Source of the DNA: Chitinophagaceae bacterium
Lineage (GTDB): Bacteria; Bacteroidota; Bacteroidia; Chitinophagales; Chitinophagaceae
Reading direction: 5' to 3'
Length of the DNA: 64,000 nt
NCBI GenBank assembly: GCA_016719815.1
Contig: JADJYK010000001.1
Span: 471,812 to 535,811 of the forward strand
The translations under genes and the position numbers were made by a program. Positions 8,746 through 17,128 of this stretch are shown here, piece by piece (position 1 is the stretch's first letter; each line of letters starts with the position of its first letter). The notes beneath the pieces were generated by a model. The model saw nothing but the letters and a program-made list of their open reading frames with translations. It was not told the DNA's origin and did not search any database.

Positions 8746-8771
8746 AAAACCGGCTTTTTCAGGCCGGTTTT
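8746..8771. terminator. Terminator hairpin between the MBL-rhodanese and Lrp genes
   Basis: AAAACCGGC and GCCGGTTTT form a perfect nine-base stem around a CTGAAAAA-type loop, with A and T tracts on both sides, so it can serve both convergent genes. It overlaps the inferred end of the Lrp gene. Confidence 0.7.
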
Positions 8772-9225
8772 ATTTTATACGCTGTTTCATGTTTTACCTC
8801 GGTCATTATAAAACTGCTTTGTACGGTGCCAATATCAGTTAACCGGGCCAATTTATTAACGATGAAATCTGGTAGGCCGTCATATCGGTCACCACTACCT
8901 TCAGCAGGTAATCATATACTCCGGTCATGTGGTAGCACTCCATTACTTCCTCAAACTTTACTATGGCCTTTTCAAAGCTGAGCAAAATACTTTGTGCATG
9001 TTGTTTTAACTGCACATTAGTAAAAGCCACGAGACTCTTTCCAATTTTATTTCTGTTTACAATGGCGCAGTAACGGGCAATATATCCTTCGTTCTCAAGA
9101 CGGCGGATACGTTCGTAAACGGGGGTTACTGATTTTCCGAGTTTATCTGCCAGTTCTTTATTCGTAAGCAGGGCATCAGATTGTAATAATTCCAGAATCT
9201 GTATATCTGTTTTATCCAGTTTCAT
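8759..9225 (-). CDS. Lrp/AsnC family transcriptional regulator (frameshifted)
   Basis: N-terminal winged helix-turn-helix with LTNKELADKLGKSVTPVYER (about residues 20-40) and the start of the RAM ligand-binding domain. The open frame stops after 128 residues, but a shift of one base near 8866 restores a family-typical C-terminus, DFIVNKLARLTDIGTVQSSF then a TEVK-like ending, stopping at 8759. So one base is probably missing rather than the gene being truncated. It is divergent from a PLP-dependent sulfur-amino-acid enzyme at 9376, the usual position for a regulator of such a gene. Confidence 0.88.
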
Positions 9226-9375
9226 AAAGTTGTTTTATCTAAAATTATACAGTTTTTTGGATAAATATTCTTTTTTGAACTACTATTCTGTGCGATTTAG
9301 ATTTCTTTTCTGTTTTCCCTGATGTCATTCCGTTTTGTTTTCCTTCTTTTCAACTTAGCTGTAAAATCAAAGAAT

Positions 9376-10647
9376 ATGAGTCATACAAATATTTCTCCCG
9401 AAACCCAGATGCTGGGTTATGGTTACAAGCCGGAATTGAGTGAAGGTGCCGTTAAGTGCCCCATTTTTCAAACATCGACTTTTGTGTTTAAAAATGCTGA
9501 GGCTGGAAAGGCCTTTTTTGAAATGGCACATGGCAAGCCAGGTCATGATGGTGAAGAAATGGGTTTGATTTACAGCCGCATCAATAACCCGGATATGGAA
9601 ATACTGGAAGAGCGGCTGAAGCTTTGGGATGGCGGAGAAATGGCGGCTGCTTTTTCAAGCGGCATGAGTGCCATTACCACTACGCTGATGACATTTCTTA
9701 GTCCGGGTGATGTGTTGCTGTACAGTAATCCATTGTATGGAGGCACACATAAATTGATACATCATATTCTCACCAATTTTGGTATTGAAGTGGTGGGCTT
9801 CCGGGCCAACCAGGATTTGAAAGAAGTAGAACAGATGCTGCTCGAAACGGGCCATGCAAAAAGACTGAAGATGATTTTTGTGGAAACACCTGCTAATCCT
9901 ACAAACGACATTATTGATATTGAAATGTGCAGGAAGATAGCCGATAAGTATTCCACCGCTGATAATAAAGTGCTGGTTACTGTTGATAATACTTACATGG
10001 GGCCTTTGTGGCAGCATCCGTTAAAACTGGGTGCTGATATTGTTCTTTATTCAGCAACAAAATACATTGGCGGGCATAGCGATGTAATAGCCGGTGCGGC
10101 TGTGGGCAGTAAAGAACTGGTGGGAAGTATTAAAAAAACGAGGACTTTTTTCGGCACCATGATTGACCCACATACAAGCTGGTTGCTGATGCGAAGCCTC
10201 GAGACACTAAAAGTAAGAATGGAAGCTGCTGCGCTAAACGCAGAAAAAGTTGCAGATTATTTATTGCATCATCCAAAAGTTGAAAAAGTATATTACCTGG
10301 GTTATACCGCTGTTAACAAACCGGAGCAATCTGAAATTTTCAACAAGCAGTATTTAAGTAATGGAGCTATGCTGAGTTTTGATATAGCTGGAGGAGAGCA
10401 TGAAGCTTTTGCTTTTCTTAACAATCTTAAACATATTAAACTGGCGGTAAGCCTGGGTAGTACAGAGAGTCTTGCTGAGCATCCGGCGAGTATGACACAC
10501 TCAGATGTGCCCTATGAAGAAAAACAGGAATTAAACATCACTGACAAAATGGTGCGTATCAGTGTTGGAATTGAAAACTATAAAGACCTGATTTGGGATA
10601 TTGAGCAGGCTTTGGAGAAAGTACAGGTTCATGAAATGGCTGTTTAG
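9376..10647 (+). CDS. Cys/Met metabolism PLP-dependent enzyme (gamma-synthase/gamma-lyase family)
   Basis: 423-residue member of the trans-sulfuration PLP family, which includes cystathionine gamma-synthase, cystathionine gamma-lyase and methionine gamma-lyase. Visible motifs are YSRINNPD, SSGMSAIT, NPLYGGTHKL, VETPANPT, VDNTYMGPL and the PLP-lysine motif LYSATKYIGGHSD. The start is placed at MSHTNISPE (9376), not at the upstream in-frame ATG (9322), because that extension has no family character. The exact reaction cannot be fixed from motifs. An Lrp-family gene lies divergent and a thioredoxin gene follows. A lyase here could release sulfide or methanethiol, which would fit the island. Confidence 0.9.
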   Translation: MSHTNISPETQMLGYGYKPELSEGAVKCPIFQTSTFVFKNAEAGKAFFEMAHGKPGHDGEEMGLIYSRINNPDMEILEERLKLWDGGEMAAAFSSGMSAITTTLMTFLSPGDVLLYSNPLYGGTHKLIHHILTNFGIEVVGFRANQDLKEVEQMLLETGHAKRLKMIFVETPANPTNDIIDIEMCRKIADKYSTADNKVLVTVDNTYMGPLWQHPLKLGADIVLYSATKYIGGHSDVIAGAAVGSKELVGSIKKTRTFFGTMIDPHTSWLLMRSLETLKVRMEAAALNAEKVADYLLHHPKVEKVYYLGYTAVNKPEQSEIFNKQYLSNGAMLSFDIAGGEHEAFAFLNNLKHIKLAVSLGSTESLAEHPASMTHSDVPYEEKQELNITDKMVRISVGIENYKDLIWDIEQALEKVQVHEMAV

Positions 10648-10648
10648 T

Positions 10649-10692
10649 GTGATTATTATCACCAGCATAACCTCTTTTACGGTTTACTTTTG
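10649..10692 (+). promoter_or_regulatory. Crp/Fnr box and promoter of the second thioredoxin gene
   Basis: Perfect box GTGATTATTATCAC at 10649-10662, starting two bases after the upstream stop codon, and -7 element TACTTTTG at 10685-10692, a full TAnnTTTG match. Centre-to-G distance is 36.5 bp. Confidence 0.8.
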
Positions 10693-10710
10693 TCGAAATA
10701 TTTGAAAAAG

Positions 10711-11085
10711 ATGGCGACAATTCAATTAACAACACAGGAGTTTAAGGCGAACGTTTTTAATTACGATACAGAGCAGGAGTGGAAATACCAGGGGCAGTTA
10801 CCGGCTATTATTGATTTTTATGCTGATTGGTGCGGTCCCTGTAAAATGGTGGCTCCGGTTCTTGAGGAACTATCTGAGGAATATAAAGACAGGCTTATTA
10901 TTTACAAAGTAAACACTGATGTGGAGCAGGAGCTTTCTGCTGTTTTTGGCATCCAGAGTATTCCCACACTCTTATTTATTGACTCTGCAGGCGAACCAAT
11001 GATGCAGCCCGGAGCTTATCCTAAGCATGTATTAAAGAAAATAATTGAAGAAAAATTATTAACACCTGTGAAGACTGAAGAATAA
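10711..11085 (+). CDS. Thioredoxin
   Basis: 124-residue thioredoxin with ADWCGPCKMVAP and the cis-proline stretch SIPTLLFI, no signal peptide. Start at the ATG 10711 (MATIQLTTQEF); the upstream in-frame TTG lies within the -7 element and is rejected. The N-terminal 30 residues are longer than in classical TrxA. It is monocistronic between a promoter with a perfect Crp/Fnr box and a strong terminator. A role in cytosolic thiol or persulfide reduction is inferred from context. Confidence 0.94.
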   Translation: MATIQLTTQEFKANVFNYDTEQEWKYQGQLPAIIDFYADWCGPCKMVAPVLEELSEEYKDRLIIYKVNTDVEQELSAVFGIQSIPTLLFIDSAGEPMMQPGAYPKHVLKKIIEEKLLTPVKTEE

Positions 11086-11105
11086 AAGGTTGAATGAGAC
11101 ATAAA

Positions 11106-11138
11106 CTAAAAATGCCCCGAGAAACGGGGCATTTTTAG
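11106..11138 (+). terminator. Strong intrinsic terminator
   Basis: CTAAAAATGCCCCG and CGGGGCATTTTTAG form a perfect 14-base stem around the loop AGAAA, with the T tract inside the stem. Ends the thioredoxin transcript. Confidence 0.85.
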
Positions 11139-11192
11139 TTATGGAATATTCTTCTCTTATACCATATGTTTTTTTAAAACGTCCTGATGATT

Positions 11193-11250
11193 TGTCAGGC
11201 TGAGCTTGCCAAAGCCTTTTGAATCACCCCTCGATGAGCTAAGGGCGACA
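11193..11250. repeat. REP-like imperfect inverted repeat
   Basis: TGTCAGGCTGAGCTTGCC at 11193-11210 and CCTCGATGAGCTAAGGGC at 11229-11246 are related as imperfect reverse complements. The first resembles the GTCAGGCTGAGCTTG-type element scattered between genes in many Bacteroidota. Probably a dispersed non-coding repeat. Confidence 0.45.
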
Positions 11251-11273
11251 ATGTTTCTTTAATATAAAAGGCA

Positions 11274-11857
11274 TTATTTATTAAGCAGGGTAAGAAACTC
11301 ATTTGTATCAAAATTAGTACTGCCGATTTGCTGGTGTATTATCCCTCCGTTTTCATCAAAGATGAATGTAGCAGGAATGCCTTCAACATTAAAAAGTTGG
11401 GGTAGCTCACCTGCAGGATAAAATATGGGCAGTTTCATATTATTGTTCAGGCATACCCCCTTGCTTTATCAAAATTGTCATCAAGAGAAAGCATTACAAA
11501 TGCAACTTTGCTTTTGTCAGATTTGGCGGCAAGACTTTCAATAGACGGAATCTCGGCACGGCAGGGGCCGCACCAGGTAGCCCAAAGGTTGACAAATACC
11601 TTTTTCCCTTTGTATGCAGACAGGTTAAGTGTCTGGTTATTTGCATCCATTATCATTGCGGAGGGCAGGGCAGAAGTTGTAGCCGTTGTTTGAGGTACTG
11701 CCGGAGTGGTTTCAGGTGGTGAAGGCTGCTCAGGCTGAGGCGCAGGCGGCGTTACGGATTCTTGTGTTTGTACGGGATCCTTTTTTTCTTCAGCAGTAGA
11801 ACTGATACAGCCATAAGAAAAAACAAGCAGGGAAACTGGTAACATAAGTCGCTTCAT
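11274..11857 (-). CDS. TlpA-type thioredoxin-like lipoprotein (frameshifted)
   Basis: Periplasm-facing thiol oxidoreductase. Start at MKRLMLPVSL (11857); a lipoprotein signal peptide ends in VFSYGCIS. A Pro, Thr and Gln-rich linker (about residues 25-65) leads to a TlpA/ResA-like domain with FVNLWATWCGPCRAEIPSI. The open frame stops after GYA at 11447, but a one-base shift near 11455 continues with LPIFYPAGELPQLFNV, EGIPATFIFDENG (the cis-proline region) and ends at 11274. A Crp/Fnr box lies in the divergent region shared with the methyltransferase gene. Likely helps reduce cytochrome or envelope disulfides; exact partner unknown. Confidence 0.87.
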
Positions 11858-11907
11858 TTTTGTTGATTTATTGTTCTGCAAAATGCAACGGCAATGTAAT
11901 ATTTCTG

Positions 11908-11951
11908 GTGATAATAATCACTAAATTCGGTTCGCAGGAATTGCAAATTTG
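11908..11951 (+). promoter_or_regulatory. Crp/Fnr box between tlpA-like and methyltransferase genes
   Basis: Perfect box GTGATAATAATCAC at 11908-11921. On the plus strand the -7 element CAAATTTG lies at 11944-11951, centre-to-G 36.5 bp. On the minus strand GCATTTTG at 11886-11879 gives 35.5 bp for the tlpA-like gene, so one box may serve both directions. Confidence 0.75.
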
Positions 11952-11966
11952 CCAAAATCTTCACAA

Positions 11967-12559
11967 ATGCAACAGTTTTGGGACCAGCGTTATGCCGAAA
12001 ATGAAACAGTTTATGGGCTTAGCCCCAACCATTTTTTTAAGCAGTTTATTGATAGCCGTAGGCCGGGCACCATTCTGCTACCGGCGGAAGGAGAAGGCCG
12101 AAATGCCGTTTATGCTGCATCAAAAGGGTGGCAGGTTGATGCTTTTGATTTTAGCGAAGTGGCCGGGGAAAGGCTTTAGATTTTGCCAGGGGTGAAAAAT
12201 TAAATATCAATTATATTTTACAGGATATAAGCTTGTTTAAAGCAAAGAAGCAGTACGATGCTGTTGGGTTGATATATGTGCACCTGCCGGAGAAACAACG
12301 AAAGGCTTTTCATATCGAAATATATAAGTCTATTAAACCGGGAGGTTTATTTGTGCTGGAAGCATTTGCCAAAGAACAATTGGAACTTAAAAGCGGAGGG
12401 CCAAAAGAACCAGCTATGTTATACGATGCGCCATCACTATGCTCCGATTTTCCCTTCATGCACATGATTACCTGCGAGCAGAAAGAAATTGTACTTGAAG
12501 AAGGTGAGTACCATAAAGGAAAAGCCGCCGTCCTGCGTATGATAGGACAACGGCTTTAG
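11967..12559 (+). CDS. SAM-dependent methyltransferase, TehB-like (frameshifted)
   Basis: Small class I methyltransferase of about 197 residues. Start at MQQFWDQRYAENE (11967), preceded by a Crp/Fnr-boxed promoter. The first frame carries the SAM motif LLPAEGEGRNAVYAA and WQVDAFDFSE and stops at 12179. A one-base shift near 12172 (probably one A missing) gives EVAGEKALDFARGEKLNIN and continues with YDAVGLIYVHLP and IKPGGLFVLEAF to 12559. Related enzymes methylate tellurite, thiols or small electrophiles; the target is unknown, but co-regulation with sulfur genes makes a thiol or sulfide substrate an attractive inference. Confidence 0.85.
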
Positions 12560-12577
12560 TGCTTTTTTCTGCAAAGA

Positions 12578-13051
12578 TTATTTACCCATAAACGATGAGT
12601 ACATCCATACCAGTTTTTCCTGCTGCCGGATATAGTCGCTCATAAGTGCATTAGTGCCTTCATCGTCAGCCTCTGCCGAAAGCGACAACAATTCTCTTTC
12701 AATTTTTAATAAGATGCCAAATGATTCCAGAATTGACTTTACTCCTTCTTTGCCGTCACTTACGTTTTTTTTCTCTTTAATGGCAGCCATTTTGAGATAA
12801 TCTGTGTACGAATGGCTTGGGGTGTGTCCCAATGTTAGAATTCTTTCTGCCACTTCATCGATCTTCACCTGCAGATCGGTGTAAAGCTCTTCAAACTTGA
12901 GGTGCAGTTCGAAGAATTTATCACCCTTTATGTTCCAGTGAAACCCCCGGGTGTTTATATACATGAGCTGAAGGTTTGATAACAGTAAGTCTAATTTTCC
13001 TGCCAGTTTTTTTGATTTTGCCTGATCGAGACCAATTTGAGATATTTTCAT
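12578..13051 (-). CDS. dps: Dps family ferritin-like protein
   Basis: 157-residue ferritin-fold mini-ferritin that oxidises and stores iron with hydrogen peroxide and protects DNA. The ferroxidase-site pattern is visible as NTRGFHWNIKGDKFFELH with the downstream EELYTDLQVKIDEVAERI, and the length is typical. It is convergent with the methyltransferase gene, 18 bases apart. The 354-base region upstream holds a perfect Crp/Fnr-type box at 13227-13240, but its distance to a possible dps -7 element (AAATTTTG, 13201-13194) is 39.5 bp, three more than at the other promoters, so control of dps by that box is doubtful. Confidence 0.93.
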   Translation of the reverse strand: MKISQIGLDQAKSKKLAGKLDLLLSNLQLMYINTRGFHWNIKGDKFFELHLKFEELYTDLQVKIDEVAERILTLGHTPSHSYTDYLKMAAIKEKKNVSDGKEGVKSILESFGILLKIERELLSLSAEADDEGTNALMSDYIRQQEKLVWMYSSFMGK

Positions 13052-13226
13052 TTGTGAGAATTTTGATTCGTAAAATTATTTCTAATTCCTGATTATATAG
13101 CCGCTGACATCAGTTTTTATTTTTCTAGTGGTATGGGGGATTCTGTCGAACATTATTTTAGGAGCTGCAGTAGCCTTTTATGTGTCTTACCTGCAAAATT
13201 TTTACTCGATAAACAGTTATCAATAA

Positions 13227-13240
13227 GTGACATGTATCAC
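13227..13240. promoter_or_regulatory. Additional Crp/Fnr-type box between dps and the flavoprotein operon
   Basis: GTGACATGTATCAC, a perfect GTGA-N6-TCAC palindrome, 82 bp upstream of the promoter-proximal box of the flavoprotein operon. No -7 element lies at the standard distance on either strand. It may be an upstream accessory site or act on dps. Confidence 0.6.
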
Positions 13241-13308
13241 ATAAGATGAAATAGTTGGCTCAAAAAGTCCATAATCATTTCCTTACCTGACAGGAGTCAT
13301 TTTTCTCT

Positions 13309-13352
13309 GTGACATAACTCGCAAACTTAGAGTAGAGCGGGGAGGAGTTTTG
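13309..13352 (+). promoter_or_regulatory. Crp/Fnr box and promoter of the sulfide oxidation operon
   Basis: Box GTGACATAACTCGC at 13309-13322 (one mismatch) and -7 element GAGTTTTG at 13345-13352, centre-to-G 36.5 bp. The leader to the ATG at 13406 would be about 49 bases. Confidence 0.72.
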
Positions 13353-13405
13353 TACTGTAAAACACAGCTAAACAATATCGCTAAATAAACAACAGTACAG
13401 TAATT

Positions 13406-14642
13406 ATGAAACATCTTGTAATTCTTGGCGCTGGTACAGCAGGTACAATGATGGCAAACCATCTGAAAAAACACCTGAAGAGACCTGAATGGCGCATCAG
13501 CATTATTGATGAAAGAACAGAACATCATTATCAGCCAGGGTATCTTTTTCTGCCGTTTGATATTTACGACCCGGAGGATATCGTAAAAACAATCGAGGAG
13601 TTTATTCCAAAGAATGTAAACCTGATACAGGCAAAGATTGACAAAATTGTTCCCGCTGAGAATAAAGTTATAATGACCAATGGAACAGTGGCCATTTATG
13701 ATGTATTGATTATTGCCACAGGTGCAAGAACTGCTCCTGAGGAAATTGAAGGAATGAAAGGGGAAGAGTGGCAAAAATCAGTATTTGATTTTTTATACCT
13801 TTAAAGGCTCTCTTGCCTTGAGAGATAAGTTGAAAAACTGGGAAGGCGGAAAATTAGTGGTGCATATTACCGAGATGCCGATTAAGTGCCCGGTTGCCCC
13901 GCTTGAGTTCGCTTTTCTCGCTGATTCTTTCTTTAAGGATAAAAAGATGCGAGATAAAGTAGAGATAACTTATGTTACCCCCCTCAGTGGTGCTTTTACC
14001 AAACCTAAAGCTACAGAAGCACTGGAGCATTTACTTGAAGAAAAGCATATAAAGATTGAAAGTGATTTTGCCATAATGGAAGTGGATAATGAGAAGAAAG
14101 AGATAGTGGACTATGGCGGACGTACAGTACCTTTTGATATTCTTGTAACGGTGCCCACCAATAAAGGTGATGATGTAATGGAGAGGTCAGGCCTGGGAGA
14201 TGATTTGAATTTTGTACCAACTCATAAAGCGACATTGCAGTCCAAGGCACATGAAAATATTTTTGTGATTGGTGATGCCAGTAATATTCCGGCATCCAAA
14301 GCTGGTTCTGTTGCACACTTTGAGGCCGAAATTCTTACAGAGAATATTCTTCGTTATGTCAAAGGTGAGCCTTTGAAAGAAGAATTTGATGGGCATGCCA
14401 ATTGCTTTATTGAAACCGGTGGTGGCAAAGCCTTGCTTATTGACTTCAATTATACACATGAACCAGTTGAAGGCACATTCCCGTTCCCGGGTGTAGGTCC
14501 GCTTCGTTTAATGAAAGAAAGCCGGATGAACCACCTGGGAAAACTGGCCTTTAAATGGATTTACTGGCACATGCTGCTGAAGGGTACGCATATCCCTTTT
14601 GTGTCTGCAACAATGTCAGAGTCAGGAAAGAAATACGATTAA
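13406..14642 (+). CDS. Sulfide:quinone oxidoreductase-like flavoprotein (frameshifted)
   Basis: FAD-dependent disulfide oxidoreductase of about 411 residues. The N-terminal dinucleotide fold is ILGAGTAGTMMANHL, followed by YQPGYLFLPF and LIIATGARTAPEEIEG as in sulfide:quinone oxidoreductases; the second FAD motif is ENIFVIGDASNIPASKAGS. Cysteines in MPIKCPVAPLEF and ANCFIETGGG match two of the redox cysteines of that family. A C-terminal amphipathic region (KLAFKWIYWHMLLKG) could bind the membrane. The frame breaks at 13791-13796 (six T); five would read FDFYTFKGSL. Electrons from sulfide probably go to menaquinone. First gene of an operon with tusE-like and dsrE2-like genes. Confidence 0.88.
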
Positions 14643-14679
14643 AAAAAACAACAATTCTTAATTATATAAAATCAACAAC

Positions 14680-14988
14680 ATGGAAAGAACAATAGCTGGC
14701 AAAACGATTGCCGTAAATGACGAAGGTTACATGACAGACTTTAAGCAGTGGGATAAATCAATAGGAGAGGCCTTTGCTGCTGAAAATGAAATCAATTTAA
14801 CCCCCAGGCATTGGGAAGTGCTTGCATACATTCAAAAAGAATATGTTAATGAAGTACCGCTGAGCATCCGGAAAATTGGAAAAAGCGGAGTGGTGGACAT
14901 TAAAGAGTTTTATGTGCTTTTCCCCAAAGCCCCTTTGAAAACTGCTACTAAAATTGCCGGTATCCCGAAGCCTGCAAGTTGTATTTAA
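14680..14988 (+). CDS. TusE/DsrC family sulfur-carrier protein
   Basis: 102-residue protein with the family pattern LTPRHWEVLAYIQKEY, FPKAPLKTATKIAGIPKP and the penultimate cysteine in ASCI. That cysteine carries persulfide sulfur in this family. The second cysteine about ten residues earlier, present in true dissimilatory DsrC, is absent, so this is the single-cysteine TusE-like or RspA-like type. No dsrAB, tusBCD or mnmA gene is in the window, so it more likely receives sulfur from the neighbouring flavoprotein or rhodaneses than acts in tRNA thiolation. Confidence 0.92.
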   Translation: MERTIAGKTIAVNDEGYMTDFKQWDKSIGEAFAAENEINLTPRHWEVLAYIQKEYVNEVPLSIRKIGKSGVVDIKEFYVLFPKAPLKTATKIAGIPKPASCI

Positions 14989-15008
14989 TAACTAATAAAA
15001 CCTAAGTT

Positions 15009-15488
15009 ATGAGCGAAAATAAAGGCGAAATAAAAAAGATGATGATCATCTTGTCAAAAGCAACATTAGAAAATGTATATGCTGCTTTTGTATTGGCTAA
15101 CGGAGCAAGGATGGAAGGAATAGAAGCAGAAATATTCTTTACATTCTTTGGTCTTGAAGCTGTTCACAAAAGAAAATGAACGGTTTGCATATTGCAACCG
15201 TTGGTAATCCCTATGCATATGCCAACAATGATTGGTGGACTGCCGGGTATGGAGGCTTTTGCAACTAAAATGATGAAGAAGGAAATGGAGAAATTGGATA
15301 TGCCGGAAGTGCCGGAGTTTCTTGAAATCCTTTCTGACTCAGGTGTGAAGATGTGGGCATGTAAACTTGCCTTTGATATGTTCCATTATAAAAAGGAGGA
15401 TTTGTTTGAAGGAGTGAATGATATAATAACTGTTGGTGATTTTTATAAGAAGAGTGAAGGCGAAGGTGTTCACATGTTGTTTATTTAG
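15009..15488 (+). CDS. DsrE/DsrF-like (DsrE2-type) sulfurtransferase (frameshifted twice)
   Basis: About 159 residues in three frames. The first part has MMIILSKATLENVYAAF and IFFTFFGLEAVHK, typical of DsrE2; a shift near 15172 gives GLHIATVGNP, a second near 15210 gives MPTMIGGLPGMEAFATKMM, then VKMWACKLAFDMF with the conserved cysteine, ending EGVHMLFI at 15488. DsrE2 proteins are membrane-linked or cytosolic persulfide carriers that pass sulfur to TusA or DsrC-like partners. It directly follows the TusE-like gene, 20 bases apart, so the two probably form a relay. Confidence 0.88.
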
Positions 15489-15522
15489 CAGAGATTCCGG
15501 AGAGTGTATTTCCGGAAAATTG

Positions 15523-15557
15523 AAACCGGGGTTGTTTTTACAACTCCGGTTTTTTTG
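15523..15557 (+). terminator. Terminator of the sulfide oxidation operon
   Basis: AAACCGGGGTTGT and ACAACTCCGGTTT pair with one mismatch around a TTTT loop, followed by TTTTTT. Confidence 0.8.
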
Positions 15558-15592
15558 TTATTCTCTATAGAACTCTATCAATAATTATAACA

Positions 15593-16294
15593 TCAATGCT
15601 TGCAATTTTTACCGCATCCTTTGCCATTTCCACAGCCATTTCCATTACCACAACCTTTGCCATTTCCACCTCCGTTTTCCTTACCGGGCTTTGTCCCTTC
15701 ATGGCCGTCATGGCTGTTTTCAGAGTTTATAATTGCATCGTATTGTTCTTTGCTCAGTATTTCGGGTTTATATTCTATACCTTGCCTTTGCAGGTTTCTT
15801 GTAAAAGCCCTTAAATGGTTACCAGAAGCCATTTTCAGGTATTTGTAGGTGGCAATTATCTCCTCGTTTTGGGTTTGCTGAATTCTCTTTTCCAGGTCAG
15901 CAATATCAAGTTCTTCAATTTTTGCTCCTGCTTTCAAGGCGTCTGCCAACGATTTGTTTCCGCTGGCTACCAAATCTGTATAGTAGTTGGTAAATACTGT
16001 GTTTGAAAAAACTCCTCTTTTGTCACTATTTTTTTCTACTGGGTCTTCAAGCTTATACTTTGTAATCAGTTCTTTTACCCTGTCCATGTGATGTTGCTCA
16101 CTTTGCCGGATATTGCCGAAAGGGTTTACCTCCCATTTTTCATACAGGATATTATACACATCTCTTGCCAGTTTTTCTTCCTCTCTCATATAGAGAATGG
16201 CATCTTTTTCAATTTGTAAAATTGATGGATTTTCTTGTGCATAATTACTCAGGCTATACAGGCTGGCAAAAAGCATCAAAACTAAATTTCTCAT
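15593..16294 (-). CDS. DUF2202 ferritin-like secreted protein with a Cys/Gly/Asn-rich tail
   Basis: 233-residue protein with a Sec signal peptide (MRNLVLMLFASLYSLSNYAQ). The DUF2202 ferritin-like domain follows with LYMREEEKLARDVYNILYEK, QSEQHHMDRVKELI and residues typical of a di-iron or di-metal helical bundle. From about residue 200 the tail is built of Gly, Asn, Lys and Cys (GNGKGCGNGNGCGNGKGCGK), with four cysteines and a final CKH, a likely metal or sulfur ligand. It lies between two sulfur operons but no Crp/Fnr box was found at its promoter. Function of DUF2202 is not established; periplasmic metal handling is plausible. Confidence 0.85.
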   Translation of the reverse strand: MRNLVLMLFASLYSLSNYAQENPSILQIEKDAILYMREEEKLARDVYNILYEKWEVNPFGNIRQSEQHHMDRVKELITKYKLEDPVEKNSDKRGVFSNTVFTNYYTDLVASGNKSLADALKAGAKIEELDIADLEKRIQQTQNEEIIATYKYLKMASGNHLRAFTRNLQRQGIEYKPEILSKEQYDAIINSENSHDGHEGTKPGKENGGGNGKGCGNGNGCGNGKGCGKNCKH

Positions 16295-16428
16295 TATTGT
16301 CGTTTTATGTTACAGATTATGGTTAAAACAAGTTTATACCCATTTCTGACGCAGGTTCTTAAACTTTCTTATGGGAGGATAGTGAAAATATTGAAGTTTT
16401 TTAAAGGATGTATTGTTTGAAATAAAAG

Positions 16429-16453
16429 GGTCTTGCCCAATTAAGGCAAGACC
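16429..16453 (-). terminator. Terminator of the MBL-rhodanese operon
   Basis: GGTCTTGCC and GGCAAGACC form a perfect nine-base stem with loop CAATTAA; on the minus strand it is followed by CTTTTATTTC. Confidence 0.7.
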
Positions 16454-16487
16454 GCTTTTTGATAGTGGATTCTAACTGCTAATCTGA

Positions 16488-16799
16488 TTATCTTATTTTA
16501 CTTTGCAGGCTTGTCCATGGGCCGCCATTATAAGCTTCAATTCCAGCCGACTTAAGTATGCTTTTTGCCATACTGCTTCTGGCCCCGCTGCGGCAAACTG
16601 TTATTACCGGTTTGTTCAATTTTTTAATATCAGCTACTTTATTGCGAATAGACTCAACAGGGTAGTTTTTAGCACCTTTAATACTTCCGCTTTTAAATTC
16701 CATTGGAGAACGTACGTCTATAATTACAGCACCCTTGTTTACCAGTTCCCGGAAGTCAACAGTTTTAATGCCAAATATTTTCTTTATGAATTCAATCAT
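16488..16799 (-). CDS. Single-domain rhodanese
   Basis: 103-residue rhodanese-like sulfurtransferase with the active-site loop VITVCRSGARSSMA, in which the cysteine carries the persulfide, and the typical IIDVRSPMEFKSG. A short hydrophobic N-terminus (MIEFIKKIFGIK) precedes the domain. Last gene of the operon MBL-rhodanese, rhodanese, rhodanese under one Crp/Fnr-boxed promoter at 18.6 kb. Probably shuttles sulfane sulfur. Confidence 0.93.
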   Translation of the reverse strand: MIEFIKKIFGIKTVDFRELVNKGAVIIDVRSPMEFKSGSIKGAKNYPVESIRNKVADIKKLNKPVITVCRSGARSSMAKSILKSAGIEAYNGGPWTSLQSKIR

Positions 16800-16809
16800 T
16801 TTTTTGTTT

Positions 16810-17091
16810 TTAGTTTATCAAGAATTGCATATCGCCAATACCACCACCATTGTACACATTGGCTATACCATTTTGTGCAAGAATACTGGCGGCCATGCTG
16901 CTTCTGGCTCCACTGCGACAATAGACCACAACCGGATTTTTGAATAACCTGAATTCATCAGTCTTGTAAGGAATCTGATCTAGCGGAATATTTTTTGCTC
17001 CGGGAATGTGTTCCATTTCATACTCCCATGGGCTGCGAACATCCACAATTATTGTTGAAGGGTTTTTTACTAATTCTTTTAAGCTACTCAT
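16810..17091 (-). CDS. Single-domain rhodanese
   Basis: 93-residue rhodanese with IIVDVRSPWEYEMEHIPGA and the active-site loop VVVYCRSGARSSMAASIL. No signal peptide, so cytosolic. It is 10 bases from the next rhodanese gene and 37 from the upstream MBL-rhodanese gene, consistent with one operon. Two near-identical active loops (CRSGARSS) in tandem genes suggest a duplication or two partners in a sulfur relay. Confidence 0.94.
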   Translation of the reverse strand: MSSLKELVKNPSTIIVDVRSPWEYEMEHIPGAKNIPLDQIPYKTDEFRLFKNPVVVYCRSGARSSMAASILAQNGIANVYNGGGIGDMQFLIN

Positions 17092-17128
17092 TTCTTTTTA
17101 ATTGATTTAGTGAATGATTTTTTTGTAT

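Noticed and set aside
9226..9375. SAM or other riboswitch upstream of the PLP-dependent sulfur enzyme
   Set aside because: I see no conserved aptamer stems in the 150-base gap; the divergent Lrp gene is the more likely regulator.
11908..11951. Box at 11908 as a plain terminator hairpin
   Set aside because: The 4-bp arms are too short for a terminator, there is no T tract, and the plus-strand -7 element lies at the regulon distance.
13098..13192. A 40-residue hydrophobic peptide (LTSVFIFLVVWGILSNIILG and on) in the gap between dps and the SQR-like gene
   Set aside because: It has no start codon other than CTG/GTG, ends in a stop after NSYQ, and has no recognisable family; could be a remnant, but not supportable as a gene.
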